In this document: positions 46,169-55,188 of the stretch, piece by piece
Position numbering within the stretch: the first letter of the stretch is position 1
Layout: every line of letters begins with the position of its first letter
From: Streptomyces sp. ISL-94
Lineage (GTDB): Bacteria > Actinomycetota > Actinomycetes > Streptomycetales > Streptomycetaceae
DNA length: 64,000 nt
Direction of reading: 5' to 3'
Assembly (NCBI RefSeq): GCF_018614075.1
Contig: NZ_JAGGOZ010000016.1
Location: 89,323 to 153,322 of the forward strand
Position numbers and translations under genes: made by a program
Notes under the pieces: generated by a model
Told to the model about the DNA's origin: nothing
The model's database searches: none
Seen by the model: only the letters and a program-made list of their open reading frames with translations

Positions 46169-46241
46169 TACCCCCGACCGGATTCGAACCGGCGCTACCG
46201 CCTTGAGAGGGCGGCGTGCTAGGCCGCTACACAACGGGGGC
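46169..46241 (-). tRNA. tRNA-Glu (CUC), copy 2
   Basis: Identical in mature sequence to copies 1 and 3, same anticodon CUC. Confidence 0.95.
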
Positions 46242-46302
46242 CCTGGCGATCCTGCATCAAGACGTACGGGAGCTACCCAGGACACCTCACGGGAAGGATC
46301 TG

Positions 46303-46375
46303 TACCCCCGACCGGATTCGAACCGGCGCTACCGCCTTGAGAGGGCGGCGTGCTAGGCCGCTACACAACGGGGGC
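46303..46375 (-). tRNA. tRNA-Glu (CUC), copy 3
   Basis: Identical in mature sequence to copies 1 and 2; lies 27 bp after tRNA-Gln variant 2 in the direction of transcription. Confidence 0.95.
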
Positions 46376-46402
46376 AAAGCACTGCGTTACTACTGCACTG
46401 CG

Positions 46403-46474
46403 CTGGGGTACCAGGACTCGAACCTAGAATAAGGGAACCAGAAACCCTCGTGTTGCCAATTACACTATACCCCA
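46403..46474 (-). tRNA. tRNA-Gln (CUG), variant 2
   Basis: First gene of the array in transcription order (Gln-Glu-Glu-Gln-Glu). Acceptor TGGGGTA/TACCCCA, G73, anticodon CUG. Its anticodon stem AGGG/CCCT replaces AAGG/CCTT of variant 1. Confidence 0.95.
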
Positions 46475-46560
46475 CCGAAAGTCAAGCCCTTGTCGGGACT
46501 TTCTTTCGAGTGGCGCCCCCCTCCGGCCTTTCGGCCCGCTCGGGCGGCGCAGAAAGAACA

Positions 46561-47289
46561 TTACCGGATGCCTGACCGTGCTCCAAAACGGGTATCCCCG
46601 ACCAGCAGCTCCGCCAGGTGTTCGAGCCCGGCGATCCGGTGCACGCCCTCGGGTCCGGCGCCGCGTCCGCCGTCGCGGTCGAGCCAGACGGCCAGCAGCC
46701 CGGCGTCCCGCGCCCCGCGCGCGTCGATCTCCGGCTGGTCCCCCACGTACGCCACGTCTGCCGGCGCCAGCCCCATCGCGTCGCAGGCGGCGAGGAAGGC
46801 GCCCGCCTCGGGCTTGCTGACACCGAGCTCGACGGCGCAGACCAGCACCTCGAAGCGGTCGCGCAGGCCGAGCCGGCGCAGCTTGGGCTCCTGGTTGACG
46901 GTGGAGGAGTTGGAGAGCACCCCGTGCCGGTAGCCGCCGGCGAGGGCGTCGAGAGCGGGCACCCCGTCGGGGAAGGCGGTCCACTCGGCCTTGTAGTGCT
47001 CGACGTACCGGTCGAACCAGGCGTCGGCCTCGTCCGCGGTCATCGCGGGCTGCCCGAGGAACTCCCGCACACGGTCCTGGCGCTGCCCCTGGAAGGTGCC
47101 CTCGCCGGCCGCGAAGCGCGCCCAGTGCCGGTCGGTGATCTCCCGCCACAGCGCCAGCGCCTGCTCGGGCGTCCCGTACCGCTCGGCGATCCCCTCGGCC
47201 TCCAGCTGCCGCGAGAGCCCGGCGGCGTCGGCCCCGGTGTAGTCGAAGAGCGTGTCGTCGATGTCCCAGAGCACGGCGCGGATCGGCAT
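46561..47289 (-). CDS. HAD-superfamily hydrolase
   Basis: 242 residues from ATG 47289: IRAVLWDIDDTLFDYTGADA holds motif I (DIDDT, catalytic Asp pair), GVLSNSSTVNQ is motif II, SKPEAGAFLAACDAMGL has the motif III Lys, and YVGDQPEIDARGARDAGL is motif IV. Subfamily IA layout with a helical cap (about 18-90). A small-molecule phosphatase; substrate unknown. It lies directly upstream of the tRNA array on the same strand, after the gltX terminator. Confidence 0.88.
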   Translation of the reverse strand: MPIRAVLWDIDDTLFDYTGADAAGLSRQLEAEGIAERYGTPEQALALWREITDRHWARFAAGEGTFQGQRQDRVREFLGQPAMTADEADAWFDRYVEHYKAEWTAFPDGVPALDALAGGYRHGVLSNSSTVNQEPKLRRLGLRDRFEVLVCAVELGVSKPEAGAFLAACDAMGLAPADVAYVGDQPEIDARGARDAGLLAVWLDRDGGRGAGPEGVHRIAGLEHLAELLVGDTRFGARSGIR

Positions 47290-47388
47290 ACGGCCGAGCC
47301 TACGCCGCGGGCACATGCCCTGTGGGCACGACGGGGAAGTCCGTCACGAAAACGGTCTCGCGGACCCTGGGACCCGCCTGCGGCAACG

Positions 47389-47434
47389 CCGCAGGGGGCG
47401 GCGGCCGGTGGGATCCGGCCGCCGCCCCCTGCGG
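47389..47434 (-). terminator. Terminator of gltX, 20-bp stem
   Basis: Perfect stem CCGCAGGGGGCGGCGGCCGG / its complement (47389-47408 / 47415-47434) with a 6-nt loop, 14 bp after the gltX stop. Confidence 0.88.
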
Positions 47435-47448
47435 GCGTACGGGGAAGG

Positions 47449-48924
47449 CTACGCGGCGAGCTTGGCCAGGGCCGCGTCGATGCGGGACAGCGAGCGCTCC
47501 TTGCCCAGGATCTGCAGGGACTCGAAGAGCGGCAGGCCGACGGTGCGGCCGGTGACGGCCACGCGGACCGGGGCCTGGGCCTTGCCGAGCTTGAGGCCGT
47601 GGGCCTCACCGGCGGTCAGGACGGCCTGCTTGAGGGACTCCGGGTCCGACCAGTCGGCCGACTCCAGGTGGGCGCGGGCCGTGGTCAGCAGGGCCGCGGG
47701 CTCGCCCTTCATGGCCTTGTCCCAGGACGCCTGGTCCTCGACGGGCTCCTTGCGGAACAGGAAGTCGACATTGGCCGTGATGTCCGACAGGACGGTGACC
47801 CGGGTCTGGGCGTACGGCGCGATGGCCGCCCAGGCGTCGGCGTCGAAGTCTTCCTGCTCCCAGTTGGCGTGCGGGCCCTGCAGCCACGGGGTGCAGGCGT
47901 CCGCGAAGGCCTTCGGGTCGAGGAGGCGGATGTGGTCGGCGTTGATCGCCTCGGCCTTCTTGAGGTCGAAGCGCGCCGGGTTGGCGTTCACGCCGTCGAT
48001 GTCGAACTTCGCGACCATCTCCTCGATGGAGAAGACGTCCTGGTCCTTGGAGAAGGACCAGCCGAGGAGCGAGAGGTAGTTCAGCAGGCCCTCGGGGAGG
48101 AAGCCGCGCTCGCGGTACAGGTTGAGCGAGGACTCGGGGTCGCGCTTGGAGAGCTTCTTGTTGCCCTCGCCCATGACGTACGGCAGGTGGCCGAACTGCG
48201 GGACGCCCGTGGCGATGCCGAGTTCCATCAGGGCCTTGTACAGCGCGATCTGGCGCGGTGTCGAGGACAGCAGGTCCTCGCCGCGCAGTACGTGCGTGAT
48301 CTGCATCAGCGCGTCGTCGACCGGGTTGACGAGGGTGTAGAGCGGGGCGCCGTTGGCCCGCAGGATGCCGAAGTCCGGCACGTTCTCCGGGGTGAAGGTC
48401 AGCTCGCCGCGGACCAGGTCGGTGAAGGTGATCGGCTCGTCGGGCATCCGGAAGCGGACGATCGCGGGGCGGTGCTCGCCCTGGTAGGCCTCCAGCTGCA
48501 CCTGGGTCAGCTCGCGGCAGTGGCCGTCGTAGCCGGAGGGCTTGCCGGCCGCGCGGGCGGCGGCGCGGCGCGCGTCCAGCTCCTCGGTGGTGCAGTAGCA
48601 GTCGTACGCGTAGCCGCCGTCGCGCAGGCGCTGGGCGACGTCCGCGTAGATGTCCATGCGCTCGGACTGGCGGTACGGGGCGTGCGGGCCGCCCACCTCG
48701 GGACCCTCGTCCCAGGTGAAGCCGAGCCAGCGCAGCGAGTCGAGCAGCTGCTCGTACGACTCCTCGGAGTCGCGGGCCGCGTCGGTGTCCTCGATGCGGA
48801 AGACGAACGTACCGCCGTGGTGGCGGGCGAACGCCCAGTTGAAGAGGGCGGTCCGGACCAGGCCCACGTGGGGGTTGCCGGTCGGGGAGGGACAGAAACG
48901 TACGCGGACGTTCGCGTTAGCCAC
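47449..48924 (-). CDS. gltX: Glutamyl-tRNA synthetase (non-discriminating expected)
   Basis: 491-residue class I synthetase from GTG 48924, starting inside the upstream gene (8-nt overlap). HIGH-type motif is [19 protein letters not shown] (HVGL), KMSKS-type motif [11 protein letters not shown] (about 255), with [20 protein letters not shown] between. Actinobacteria generally lack GlnRS and make Gln-tRNA by GluRS plus GatCAB, so this enzyme should charge both tRNA-Glu and tRNA-Gln; genes for both tRNAs lie 1-2.5 kb downstream. I did not see gatCAB here. Confidence 0.96.
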   Translation of the reverse strand: MANANVRVRFCPSPTGNPHVGLVRTALFNWAFARHHGGTFVFRIEDTDAARDSEESYEQLLDSLRWLGFTWDEGPEVGGPHAPYRQSERMDIYADVAQRLRDGGYAYDCYCTTEELDARRAAARAAGKPSGYDGHCRELTQVQLEAYQGEHRPAIVRFRMPDEPITFTDLVRGELTFTPENVPDFGILRANGAPLYTLVNPVDDALMQITHVLRGEDLLSSTPRQIALYKALMELGIATGVPQFGHLPYVMGEGNKKLSKRDPESSLNLYRERGFLPEGLLNYLSLLGWSFSKDQDVFSIEEMVAKFDIDGVNANPARFDLKKAEAINADHIRLLDPKAFADACTPWLQGPHANWEQEDFDADAWAAIAPYAQTRVTVLSDITANVDFLFRKEPVEDQASWDKAMKGEPAALLTTARAHLESADWSDPESLKQAVLTAGEAHGLKLGKAQAPVRVAVTGRTVGLPLFESLQILGKERSLSRIDAALAKLAA

Positions 48925-49723
48925 GCTTGATCACCTTGTTGGTGAGAGTGCCGATGCCTTCGATGGTGACGGCGACCTCGTCGCCGACGTTGAGGGGGCC
49001 GACTCCGGCCGGGGTCCCCGTGAGGATGACGTCGCCCGGGAGCAGCGTCATGGCCTCGGTGATGTGGACGATCAGGTCCTCGATGGAGCGGACCATGTCG
49101 CTGGTGCGGCCGAGCTGGCGCTGTTCGCCGTTGACCGTGCACTGGATGGCCAGGTCGCTCGGGTCCAGGTCGGTCTCGATCCAGGGGCCGAGGGGGCAGG
49201 CGCTGTCGAAGCCCTTGGCCCGGGCCCACTGCTTCTCGCGCTGCTGGACGTCGCGCGCGGTGACGTCGTTGGCGCAGGTGTAGCCGAGGATGACGTCCTT
49301 CACGCGTTCACGCGGGACCTCGCGGCACATGCGGCCGATGACCACGGCGAGTTCCGCCTCGTGGTGGAGGTCCTGGGAGAAGGAGGGGTACGTGATCGGG
49401 TCGCCCGGGCCGACCACCGAGGTGGAGGGCTTGAAGAAGGTGATCGGGGCGTCCGGACGGCCTTGATCGTCAAAAATGGCGTTTCCGAGCTCCGCCGCGT
49501 GCTCCGCGTAGTTGCGGCCGATGGCCACGACCTTGTTCGGGAGCACCGGCGGCAGCAGCCGGACCTTGCTCAGCGGAACCTTCGTGCCCGAGAGCTCGAA
49601 GTCCGCGAACGGGATGCCCTTGATGATGTCGAGGACGAGCTCCCCTTCGGCGCCGGGGGCGGCGTCACCCTCGACCGCGCCGAACGCGACATTACCGTCG
49701 ATCGAGAACCTGGCGATGCGCAC
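48917..49723 (-). CDS. Fumarylacetoacetate hydrolase-family protein
   Basis: 268 residues from GTG 49723. FAH fold with [40 protein letters not shown], metal-binding [19 protein letters not shown] (two Glu), [19 protein letters not shown], and terminal [20 protein letters not shown]. Family members hydrolyse C-C bonds in beta-diketo acids or decarboxylate oxaloacetate; substrate unknown. Translationally coupled to gltX, a conserved Streptomyces arrangement with no obvious metabolic link. Confidence 0.9.
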   Translation of the reverse strand: MRIARFSIDGNVAFGAVEGDAAPGAEGELVLDIIKGIPFADFELSGTKVPLSKVRLLPPVLPNKVVAIGRNYAEHAAELGNAIFDDQGRPDAPITFFKPSTSVVGPGDPITYPSFSQDLHHEAELAVVIGRMCREVPRERVKDVILGYTCANDVTARDVQQREKQWARAKGFDSACPLGPWIETDLDPSDLAIQCTVNGEQRQLGRTSDMVRSIEDLIVHITEAMTLLPGDVILTGTPAGVGPLNVGDEVAVTIEGIGTLTNKVIKRG

Positions 49724-49822
49724 GTGTTGCGTCTGCCCCTCTTTGTGTTTCCGCTGGCTGGAGTCTGCGGTCTCCAGGCTAACGCGGCGGGCAGCGGCGC
49801 TTCGCGCTCTCGTGCGCGGCGA

Positions 49823-50014
49823 CTACTGCGCGGCGGCGGCGACCGGCGCGTCCATCAGGATCGTGCGGCGCGGGTTCGCGGTCTGGGTCGGCAGCTCGAC
49901 GGCGTGCTCCGGGACGGCCGGGGCCGCCTGCAGCTCCTCGGCGTCCTTGAGGTGCGCGAGGGTGGTGCGGCGGGGGTTGGCTATGTTGCGGAACATCGGC
50001 GACGTCGTCTTCAT
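49823..50014 (-). CDS. Small repeat-containing peptide, function unknown
   Basis: 63 residues: MKTTSPMFRNIANPRRTTLA, HLKDAEELQAAPAVPEHAVE, then a second ANPRRTILMDAPVAAAAQ. The motif NPRRT-x-L occurs twice, 36 residues apart. ATG 50014 has only a distant GAGGG (14 nt). No Cys, no membrane segment. It could be a regulatory peptide or precursor, but nothing in the sequence proves translation. It sits between the FAH gene and conservon 1. Confidence 0.5.
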   Translation of the reverse strand: MKTTSPMFRNIANPRRTTLAHLKDAEELQAAPAVPEHAVELPTQTANPRRTILMDAPVAAAAQ

Positions 50015-50581
50015 CGGAGTTTCGGGCCCTCACATCGGAGCGGATGGGTCTCGGTCGGTGCATGCGCCAACCCTTGAAGAGGCAAGGCTAAACATCTGAA
50101 TCCCCCGCCGAACCAGGAAGTAATGGCCAGGGCTATGTGAGTTTGCTCACCCACGACCCGGCATTACCGGCATAATGGACAGTCAATTCTGCCCGATAAA
50201 ACGGACATTGCGCCACTGAATAAGCCATTCCGCTGCTGATCATCTCGACTGGGACACCTTGACAGCCGTTGGGTTTGGATGGCGTAAGTCCGCTTTACCC
50301 CGGTATTCGTCCCACATCGCGTAGCGCGCCTGTCACAAGCCGTCACGGACTCTCCGGGCCGGCGCTCGCACCTTGTTGGAGATCCTGCACTGTGCTGGAA
50401 TTCGCGGGACCGCCGCGGGAACAGCCGGCGCGCAGGTGGCGCGAGACAGCGCCGAGAGCGGCGGCAAGGAGAGGGAGACGCGCCGGTCACCGACGACCAC
50501 CATGGGGCCGTTAGTGCCCCACGACTCGACACCGTCCCACCGGCCACCGGCGGGACGCCTGGTCCAGAGGTTGCGACGCTA
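50015..50581. promoter_or_regulatory. Long upstream region of conservon 1
   Basis: 567 bp with no supported gene. Contains GTGAG-TTTG-CTCAC (near 50138-50151), a short CATTA/TAATG pair at 50162-50177, and a hairpin TGGGGC-CGTTAGT-GCCCCA at 50503-50521, 60 bp before the cvnA1 start. It probably holds the cvn1 promoter and a long 5' leader. Confidence 0.45.
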
Positions 50582-53500
50582 GTGCAGGGACGATTCAAGA
50601 GGGACAGCGCTGCGGCGGAGCAGGAGCCGCGCGGCGGGACCGACCGTGGCTCCTCGCCCCAGCACGCCCAGAACCGAGGGCCGGCTGTCGAGGGCGCGGG
50701 CCCCGACTCCTCCGCCACGGTGAAGGCGAAGGGCCGAGGCAAGTCCGCCAAGGCCAAGGCCAAGCCCCACGCCGGGTCGGTCGAGCAGGACGTGGCCATA
50801 CCCAAGGCCCCCAGTGGGCCCGGTTCCCGCCTCGCCATGCAGAACTGGCGCATCAGCACGCGCCTGGTGTCGCTGCTGACCCTGCCGGTCGTCGCCGCCA
50901 CCACCCTCGGTGGCTTCCGTATCAACGACTCGCTCAACGACATCGCCCAGCTGGAGCACATGCAGCTGCTGACGACGATGACCCGGCAGGCCACCACGCT
51001 GGCCGCCGCGCTCCAGGAGGAGCGCGACAAGTCCGCGGGTCCGCTGTCCGCCGCCGCGGCCGCCAAGACGCTGAACCCGCAGAACAGCACCGTCGACGGC
51101 GTCCGCGAGACGACCGACTCCGCCGCCAAGGCCTTCGCCGCCGCGACCAACAAGGTCGACAACACGCAGGACAAGGACGAGACGCTCAAGTCGATCCGCA
51201 GCAACATCCTGCAGATCGGCCGCCAGCTCACCAACCTCGAGGAAATCCGCAAGAAGGCGTACGCGAACGGCGCCCAGCAGACCGTCACCGAGTACAACTC
51301 CCTGATCGTCTCGCTGCTCTCGCTCTCCGCGGACATGGCCCAGGCCACCTCCAACCCGGAGATGATCAAGCGGACGCGCGCCCTGGCGGCCTTCTCCGCC
51401 TCCAAGGAGTACGCCTCCGTCCAGCGCGCGATCATCGCCGCCTCGCTCCCCGACAGCGCCGAGAAGCCGGGCGCTCTCAAGGAGAACGACCGGCTCTACG
51501 CCCTCTCCGCCCTCAAGGGCGAGCAGCAGTCGAAGCAGATCTTCCAACTCGTCTACCAGGGCCACGCCGAGGAGCTCCTCGCCTCGCTCGGCGACGGCAA
51601 CCCGGAGATCGGCCGCGCCGACCACTACGCACGCCGCGTGCTGGCCACCGACGGGCAGTTCGCCAAGGAGACGGCGTACCGGTCCTGGATGGACTGGTAC
51701 GACGCCGACGACACCAAGCTCCAAGAGATGAAGAAGATCGAGCTGAGCCTCCTCCAGGAAATGGAGTCGAAGGCCCGCGAGCTCAAGAGCGAGTCGCAGC
51801 AGGACGCCATCATCAACGGTGCCCTGATCCTCCTCGTCCTCGGTGTCTCCCTCGTCGGTGCCTTCGTCATGGCCCGCTCGATGATCCGCTCGCTGCGCCG
51901 CCTCCAGGACACCGCGACGCGCGTGGCCCAGGACCGGCTGCCCGAGCTCGTCAAGCAGCTGTCCGAGTCCGACCCGCAGGACGTGGACACGTCCGTGGAG
52001 TCCGTCGGCCTGCACACCCGCGACGAGATCGGCCAGGTGGCCGCGGCCTTCGACGACGTGCACCGCGAGGCCGTCCGCCTCGCCGCCGAGCAGGCCCTCC
52101 TGCGGGGCAACGTCAACGCGATGTTCACCAACCTCTCGCGCCGCTCCCAGGGTCTGATCCAGCGCCAGCTCTCGCTCATCTCCGAGCTGGAGTCGCGCGA
52201 GGCCGACCCGGACCAGCTGTCCTCGCTCTTCAAGCTCGACCACCTCGCGACCCGCATGCGCCGCAACGGCGAAAACCTCCTCGTCCTCGCGGGCGAGGAG
52301 CCGGGCCGCCGGTGGACCCGCCCCGTCCCGCTCGTCGACGTGCTCCGCGCCGCCGCGTCCGAGGTGGAGCAGTACGAGCGCGTCGAGCTGGCCTCGGTGC
52401 CGGGCACCGATGTCGCCGGCCGCGTCGTCAACGACCTCGTGCACGTGCTCGCCGAGCTGCTGGAGAACGCCACCTCGTTCTCCTCCCCGCAGACCAAGGT
52501 CAAGGTCACCGGTCACGCGCTGCCCGACGGGCGCGTGCTCGTCGAGATCCACGACACCGGTATCGGCCTCTCCCCCGAGGACCTCGCCGCGATCAACGAG
52601 CGGCTCGCTGCGCCGCCGACCGTGGACGTCTCCGTCTCCCGCCGCATGGGCCTGTTCGTGGTCGGCCGCCTGTCCCTGCGACACGGCATCCGCATCCAGC
52701 TGCGCCCCTCCGACTCGGGCGGTACGACGGCCCTCGTCATGCTGCCGGTGGACGTCGCCCAGGGCGGCAAGAAGCCCGCTCCGATGCCGGGCGCCTCCGG
52801 CGGTCCGCAGGGCGGCCCCGGTGGCGCTCCGGGCAACGGCGGTCCCGGCGGCAAGCAGGCTTCCGTTCCCGGTCCGGGCGCACGTCCGCCCGTGGGCGCG
52901 GCCCCGCAGCGCGGCCAGGTCGCCGGCGGCGGGCAGCGTGCCGCCCTGCCGGGCCGCGACGGTTCCGGTGCGGGTGCCGGTGCCGGTGCCGGGCAGCGTC
53001 CGCAGGGCCCGCAGAATCCGCAGGGCCCGCAGGGTGGCCGCCCGCAGCAGGGCGGTCCGGGTGCTCCCGCCTCCCGTCCGCAGCCGGGTCCGACAACCGC
53101 GGGCCAGGGCCAGGGCGCCTTCGGCGCCGGTGCTCCGCTGGCGGCCCGCGGGCCGCAGGCCCGTCCGGTGCCCGCGCCGTCCGCTTCCGGGCAGGGCGGC
53201 TTCCCGCAGGGCAACGGCTTCGAGCGTCCCCAGCAGCCCCCGCAGGTTTCGCAGCCCACGCAGCAGCAGCCGCCGGCCGCCCCCGCGGCCCCGGCTCCGC
53301 GCGGCTCCCGGCCGCAGCTGCCGCCGCGCGGTGGCGCCCCGCGTCCGGAGCTTCCGGGACCGCAGACCACCAGCTGGGGCGCCGACCAGGCCCGCGGCCA
53401 CGACGAGCTCTCGGGCCCCGGCTCGACGGCCGAGTTCGCCCGCCCGGACTTCAACGCCCCGATGCCCCAGGCGGACGGCGGCAACAGCACGACCGGACAG

Positions 53501-54223
53501 TTCGAGCGTCCGGACGTACGGGGTCCCCTGGACCCGTCCGCCACCGGCCAGTTCGAGCGCCCGGCCGGCTACCAGCCGACCGGTCAGCCCCAGCGGCCCG
53601 GCGGCCCCGGTGTCGGCGGCTTCGACCGCCAGCCGCAGCCCCAGGCCCCGCAGCAGATCCCGCAGGCCCAGCAGTCGGGCGGCTACGCCCTGCCCGCGGC
53701 ACCCGGCGCCGGCGACGCCCGCAGCCCGATCTTCGACACCCTGGAGTCGAACTGGTTCCGCGAGGAGGGGCAGCAGCCCCCCGCGCCGGCACCGTCCGTA
53801 CCCCAGCAGCCGCAGCAGTCCGCCCCGACGGCTCCCGCTCCGCAGCAGCACCTGCCGCAGCGCGGCCAGGAACACGCGGCCGAGCCCGCCGCCGCGGCGA
53901 CCGGCGCCATGCCGACCGTCAGCTGGCGGTCCTCGCCGAACGACGAGCTGATGCGGCAGGCCGAGCGCGTGCGCCAGCCCGCCGCCGGCGGCATCACGAC
54001 CTCGGGCCTGCCCCGGCGGGTCCCGCGGGCCAACCTCGTGGCCGGCACCGCGCAGCAGCAGGCCGACGCGCAGCCCGGCCCCCAGGTCTCGCGGGCGCCG
54101 GACGACGTCCGCGGCCGTCTGACCAACCTCCGACGCGGTATCCAGCAGGGTCGTCAGGCCGGGAACAGCGGCCCGGCGACCGGCAGTTACCACATCGACC
54201 CCACTTACCAGCAGGAGCGATAG
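50582..54223 (+). CDS. cvnA1: Conservon sensor histidine-kinase-like protein CvnA (cvn1)
   Basis: Membrane sensor of the four-gene conservon (S. coelicolor cvn1, SCO5544-5541). 1213 residues from GTG 50582. TM1 about 94-113 (LVSLLTLPVVAATTLGGF), extracytoplasmic nitrate/nitrite-sensor-type helical domain (about 114-408), TM2 about 411-431 (LILLVLGVSLVGAFVMA), HAMP, then an HATPase_c domain: N box ELLENATSFSSPQTKV (about 621), G1 EIHDTGIGLSPED, and GLFVVGRLSLRHGI. A canonical His-phosphoacceptor box is not evident, so it may act as an ATPase/scaffold rather than a kinase. Residues about 725-1213 are Pro/Gln/Gly-rich and disordered. Confidence 0.93.
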   Translation: MQGRFKRDSAAAEQEPRGGTDRGSSPQHAQNRGPAVEGAGPDSSATVKAKGRGKSAKAKAKPHAGSVEQDVAIPKAPSGPGSRLAMQNWRISTRLVSLLTLPVVAATTLGGFRINDSLNDIAQLEHMQLLTTMTRQATTLAAALQEERDKSAGPLSAAAAAKTLNPQNSTVDGVRETTDSAAKAFAAATNKVDNTQDKDETLKSIRSNILQIGRQLTNLEEIRKKAYANGAQQTVTEYNSLIVSLLSLSADMAQATSNPEMIKRTRALAAFSASKEYASVQRAIIAASLPDSAEKPGALKENDRLYALSALKGEQQSKQIFQLVYQGHAEELLASLGDGNPEIGRADHYARRVLATDGQFAKETAYRSWMDWYDADDTKLQEMKKIELSLLQEMESKARELKSESQQDAIINGALILLVLGVSLVGAFVMARSMIRSLRRLQDTATRVAQDRLPELVKQLSESDPQDVDTSVESVGLHTRDEIGQVAAAFDDVHREAVRLAAEQALLRGNVNAMFTNLSRRSQGLIQRQLSLISELESREADPDQLSSLFKLDHLATRMRRNGENLLVLAGEEPGRRWTRPVPLVDVLRAAASEVEQYERVELASVPGTDVAGRVVNDLVHVLAELLENATSFSSPQTKVKVTGHALPDGRVLVEIHDTGIGLSPEDLAAINERLAAPPTVDVSVSRRMGLFVVGRLSLRHGIRIQLRPSDSGGTTALVMLPVDVAQGGKKPAPMPGASGGPQGGPGGAPGNGGPGGKQASVPGPGARPPVGAAPQRGQVAGGGQRAALPGRDGSGAGAGAGAGQRPQGPQNPQGPQGGRPQQGGPGAPASRPQPGPTTAGQGQGAFGAGAPLAARGPQARPVPAPSASGQGGFPQGNGFERPQQPPQVSQPTQQQPPAAPAAPAPRGSRPQLPPRGGAPRPELPGPQTTSWGADQARGHDELSGPGSTAEFARPDFNAPMPQADGGNSTTGQFERPDVRGPLDPSATGQFERPAGYQPTGQPQRPGGPGVGGFDRQPQPQAPQQIPQAQQSGGYALPAAPGAGDARSPIFDTLESNWFREEGQQPPAPAPSVPQQPQQSAPTAPAPQQHLPQRGQEHAAEPAAAATGAMPTVSWRSSPNDELMRQAERVRQPAAGGITTSGLPRRVPRANLVAGTAQQQADAQPGPQVSRAPDDVRGRLTNLRRGIQQGRQAGNSGPATGSYHIDPTYQQER

Positions 54224-54646
54224 TTGAGTTCGATGAGCCAGGCGGCACAGAACCTGAACTGGTTGATCACCAACTTCGTGGACAACACCCCAGGGGTGTC
54301 CCACACGGTGGTGGTCTCCGCCGACGGACTCCTTCTGGCGATGTCCGAAGGTTTCCCCCGCGACCGCGCGGACCAGCTGGCGGCCGTGGCCTCCGGTCTG
54401 ACCTCGCTGACCGCCGGAGCCTCCCGCATCTTCGAGGGCGGCGCCGTCAACCAGACCGTGGTCGAGATGGACCGGGGCTTCCTTTTCCTCATGTCCGTCT
54501 CCGACGGGTCCTCGCTGGCCGTACTGGCGCACCCCGAGTGCGACATCGGCCTCGTGGGCTACGAGATGGCCCTCCTCGTGGACCGTGCCGGCAGCGTCCT
54601 CACCCCGGACCTGCGCGCGGAACTCCAGGGAAGCCTGCTCACCTGA
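54224..54646 (+). CDS. cvnB1: Roadblock/LC7 protein CvnB (cvn1)
   Basis: 140 residues from TTG 54224, immediately after the cvnA1 TAG with AGGAG 6 nt upstream. Roadblock fold: SQAAQNLNWLITNFVDNTPG, HTVVVSADGLLLAMSEG, DQLAAVASGLTSLTAGASRI, SSLAVLAHPECDIGLVGYEM. Such MglB-like proteins act as GTPase-activating or scaffolding partners of the Ras-like CvnD. Only three residues differ from CvnB2 (positions 3, 42, 140). Confidence 0.95.
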   Translation: MSSMSQAAQNLNWLITNFVDNTPGVSHTVVVSADGLLLAMSEGFPRDRADQLAAVASGLTSLTAGASRIFEGGAVNQTVVEMDRGFLFLMSVSDGSSLAVLAHPECDIGLVGYEMALLVDRAGSVLTPDLRAELQGSLLT

Positions 54647-54654
54647 CTTTCCCC

Positions 54655-54685
54655 CTCCCGGCCGGCCGGTACTGCCGGCCGGGAG
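54655..54685 (+). terminator. Hairpin between cvnB1 and cvnC1
   Basis: CTCCCGGCCGGC / GCCGGCCGGGAG, 12-bp perfect stem, 7-nt loop, 8 bp after the cvnB1 stop inside the 149-bp gap. It could attenuate transcription of cvnC1D1. Conservon 2 has only a 6-bp hairpin in the matching gap. Confidence 0.55.
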
Positions 54686-54795
54686 ACCGGGGCCCACCCC
54701 GGAGCCCAGTACCCCCGACAGGCCGTCATACCGTCCCCCCACCGGCCGCCCTGTCAGACGGCACGCTGACCACTGCTGTCCCGCCCGGAGGATCA

Positions 54796-55188
54796 ATGAC
54801 CCCGCCCCCCGCCTATCCCGATGCGTACGGAGATTCGTACTCGGAAGGCGACCAGCCGCTGGTGCGTCCGTACGCGATGACCGGCGGCCGGACCCGACCG
54901 CGCTACCAGCTCGCCATCGAGGCCCTGGTCAGCACCACGGCCGATCCGATGCACCTTTCCGGCCTGCTCCCGGAGCACCAGCGCATCTGCACCTTGTGCC
55001 GTGAGGTCAAGTCGGTCGCGGAGGTCTCCGCACTGCTGTCGATGCCGCTCGGTGTCGCCCGGATCCTCGTCGCCGACCTGGCCGAGGCCGGAATGGTGGC
55101 CATCCACCAGCCGGGCAATGGAGAGGCCGGCGGCACGCCGGACGTCACGCTGCTCGAAAGGGTGCTCAGTGGACTTCGCAAGCTCTAA
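54796..55188 (+). CDS. cvnC1: DUF742 protein CvnC (cvn1)
   Basis: 130 residues from ATG 54796 (GGAGG 4 nt upstream). DUF742 winged-helix-like domain with LVRPYAMTGGRTRPRYQLAI, LPEHQRICTLCREVKSVAEV, LSMPLGVARILVADLAEAG. In conservons it is thought to bridge CvnB/CvnA and the GTPase. Short N-terminal extension compared with CvnC2. Its 3' end overlaps cvnD1 by 20 nt. Confidence 0.94.
   Translation: MTPPPAYPDAYGDSYSEGDQPLVRPYAMTGGRTRPRYQLAIEALVSTTADPMHLSGLLPEHQRICTLCREVKSVAEVSALLSMPLGVARILVADLAEAGMVAIHQPGNGEAGGTPDVTLLERVLSGLRKL

Noticed and set aside
50579..54796. 1405-residue open frame on the minus strand opposite cvnA1-cvnB1
   Set aside because: It is a shadow caused by high GC; the plus frame has recognisable TM, HAMP and ATPase motifs.
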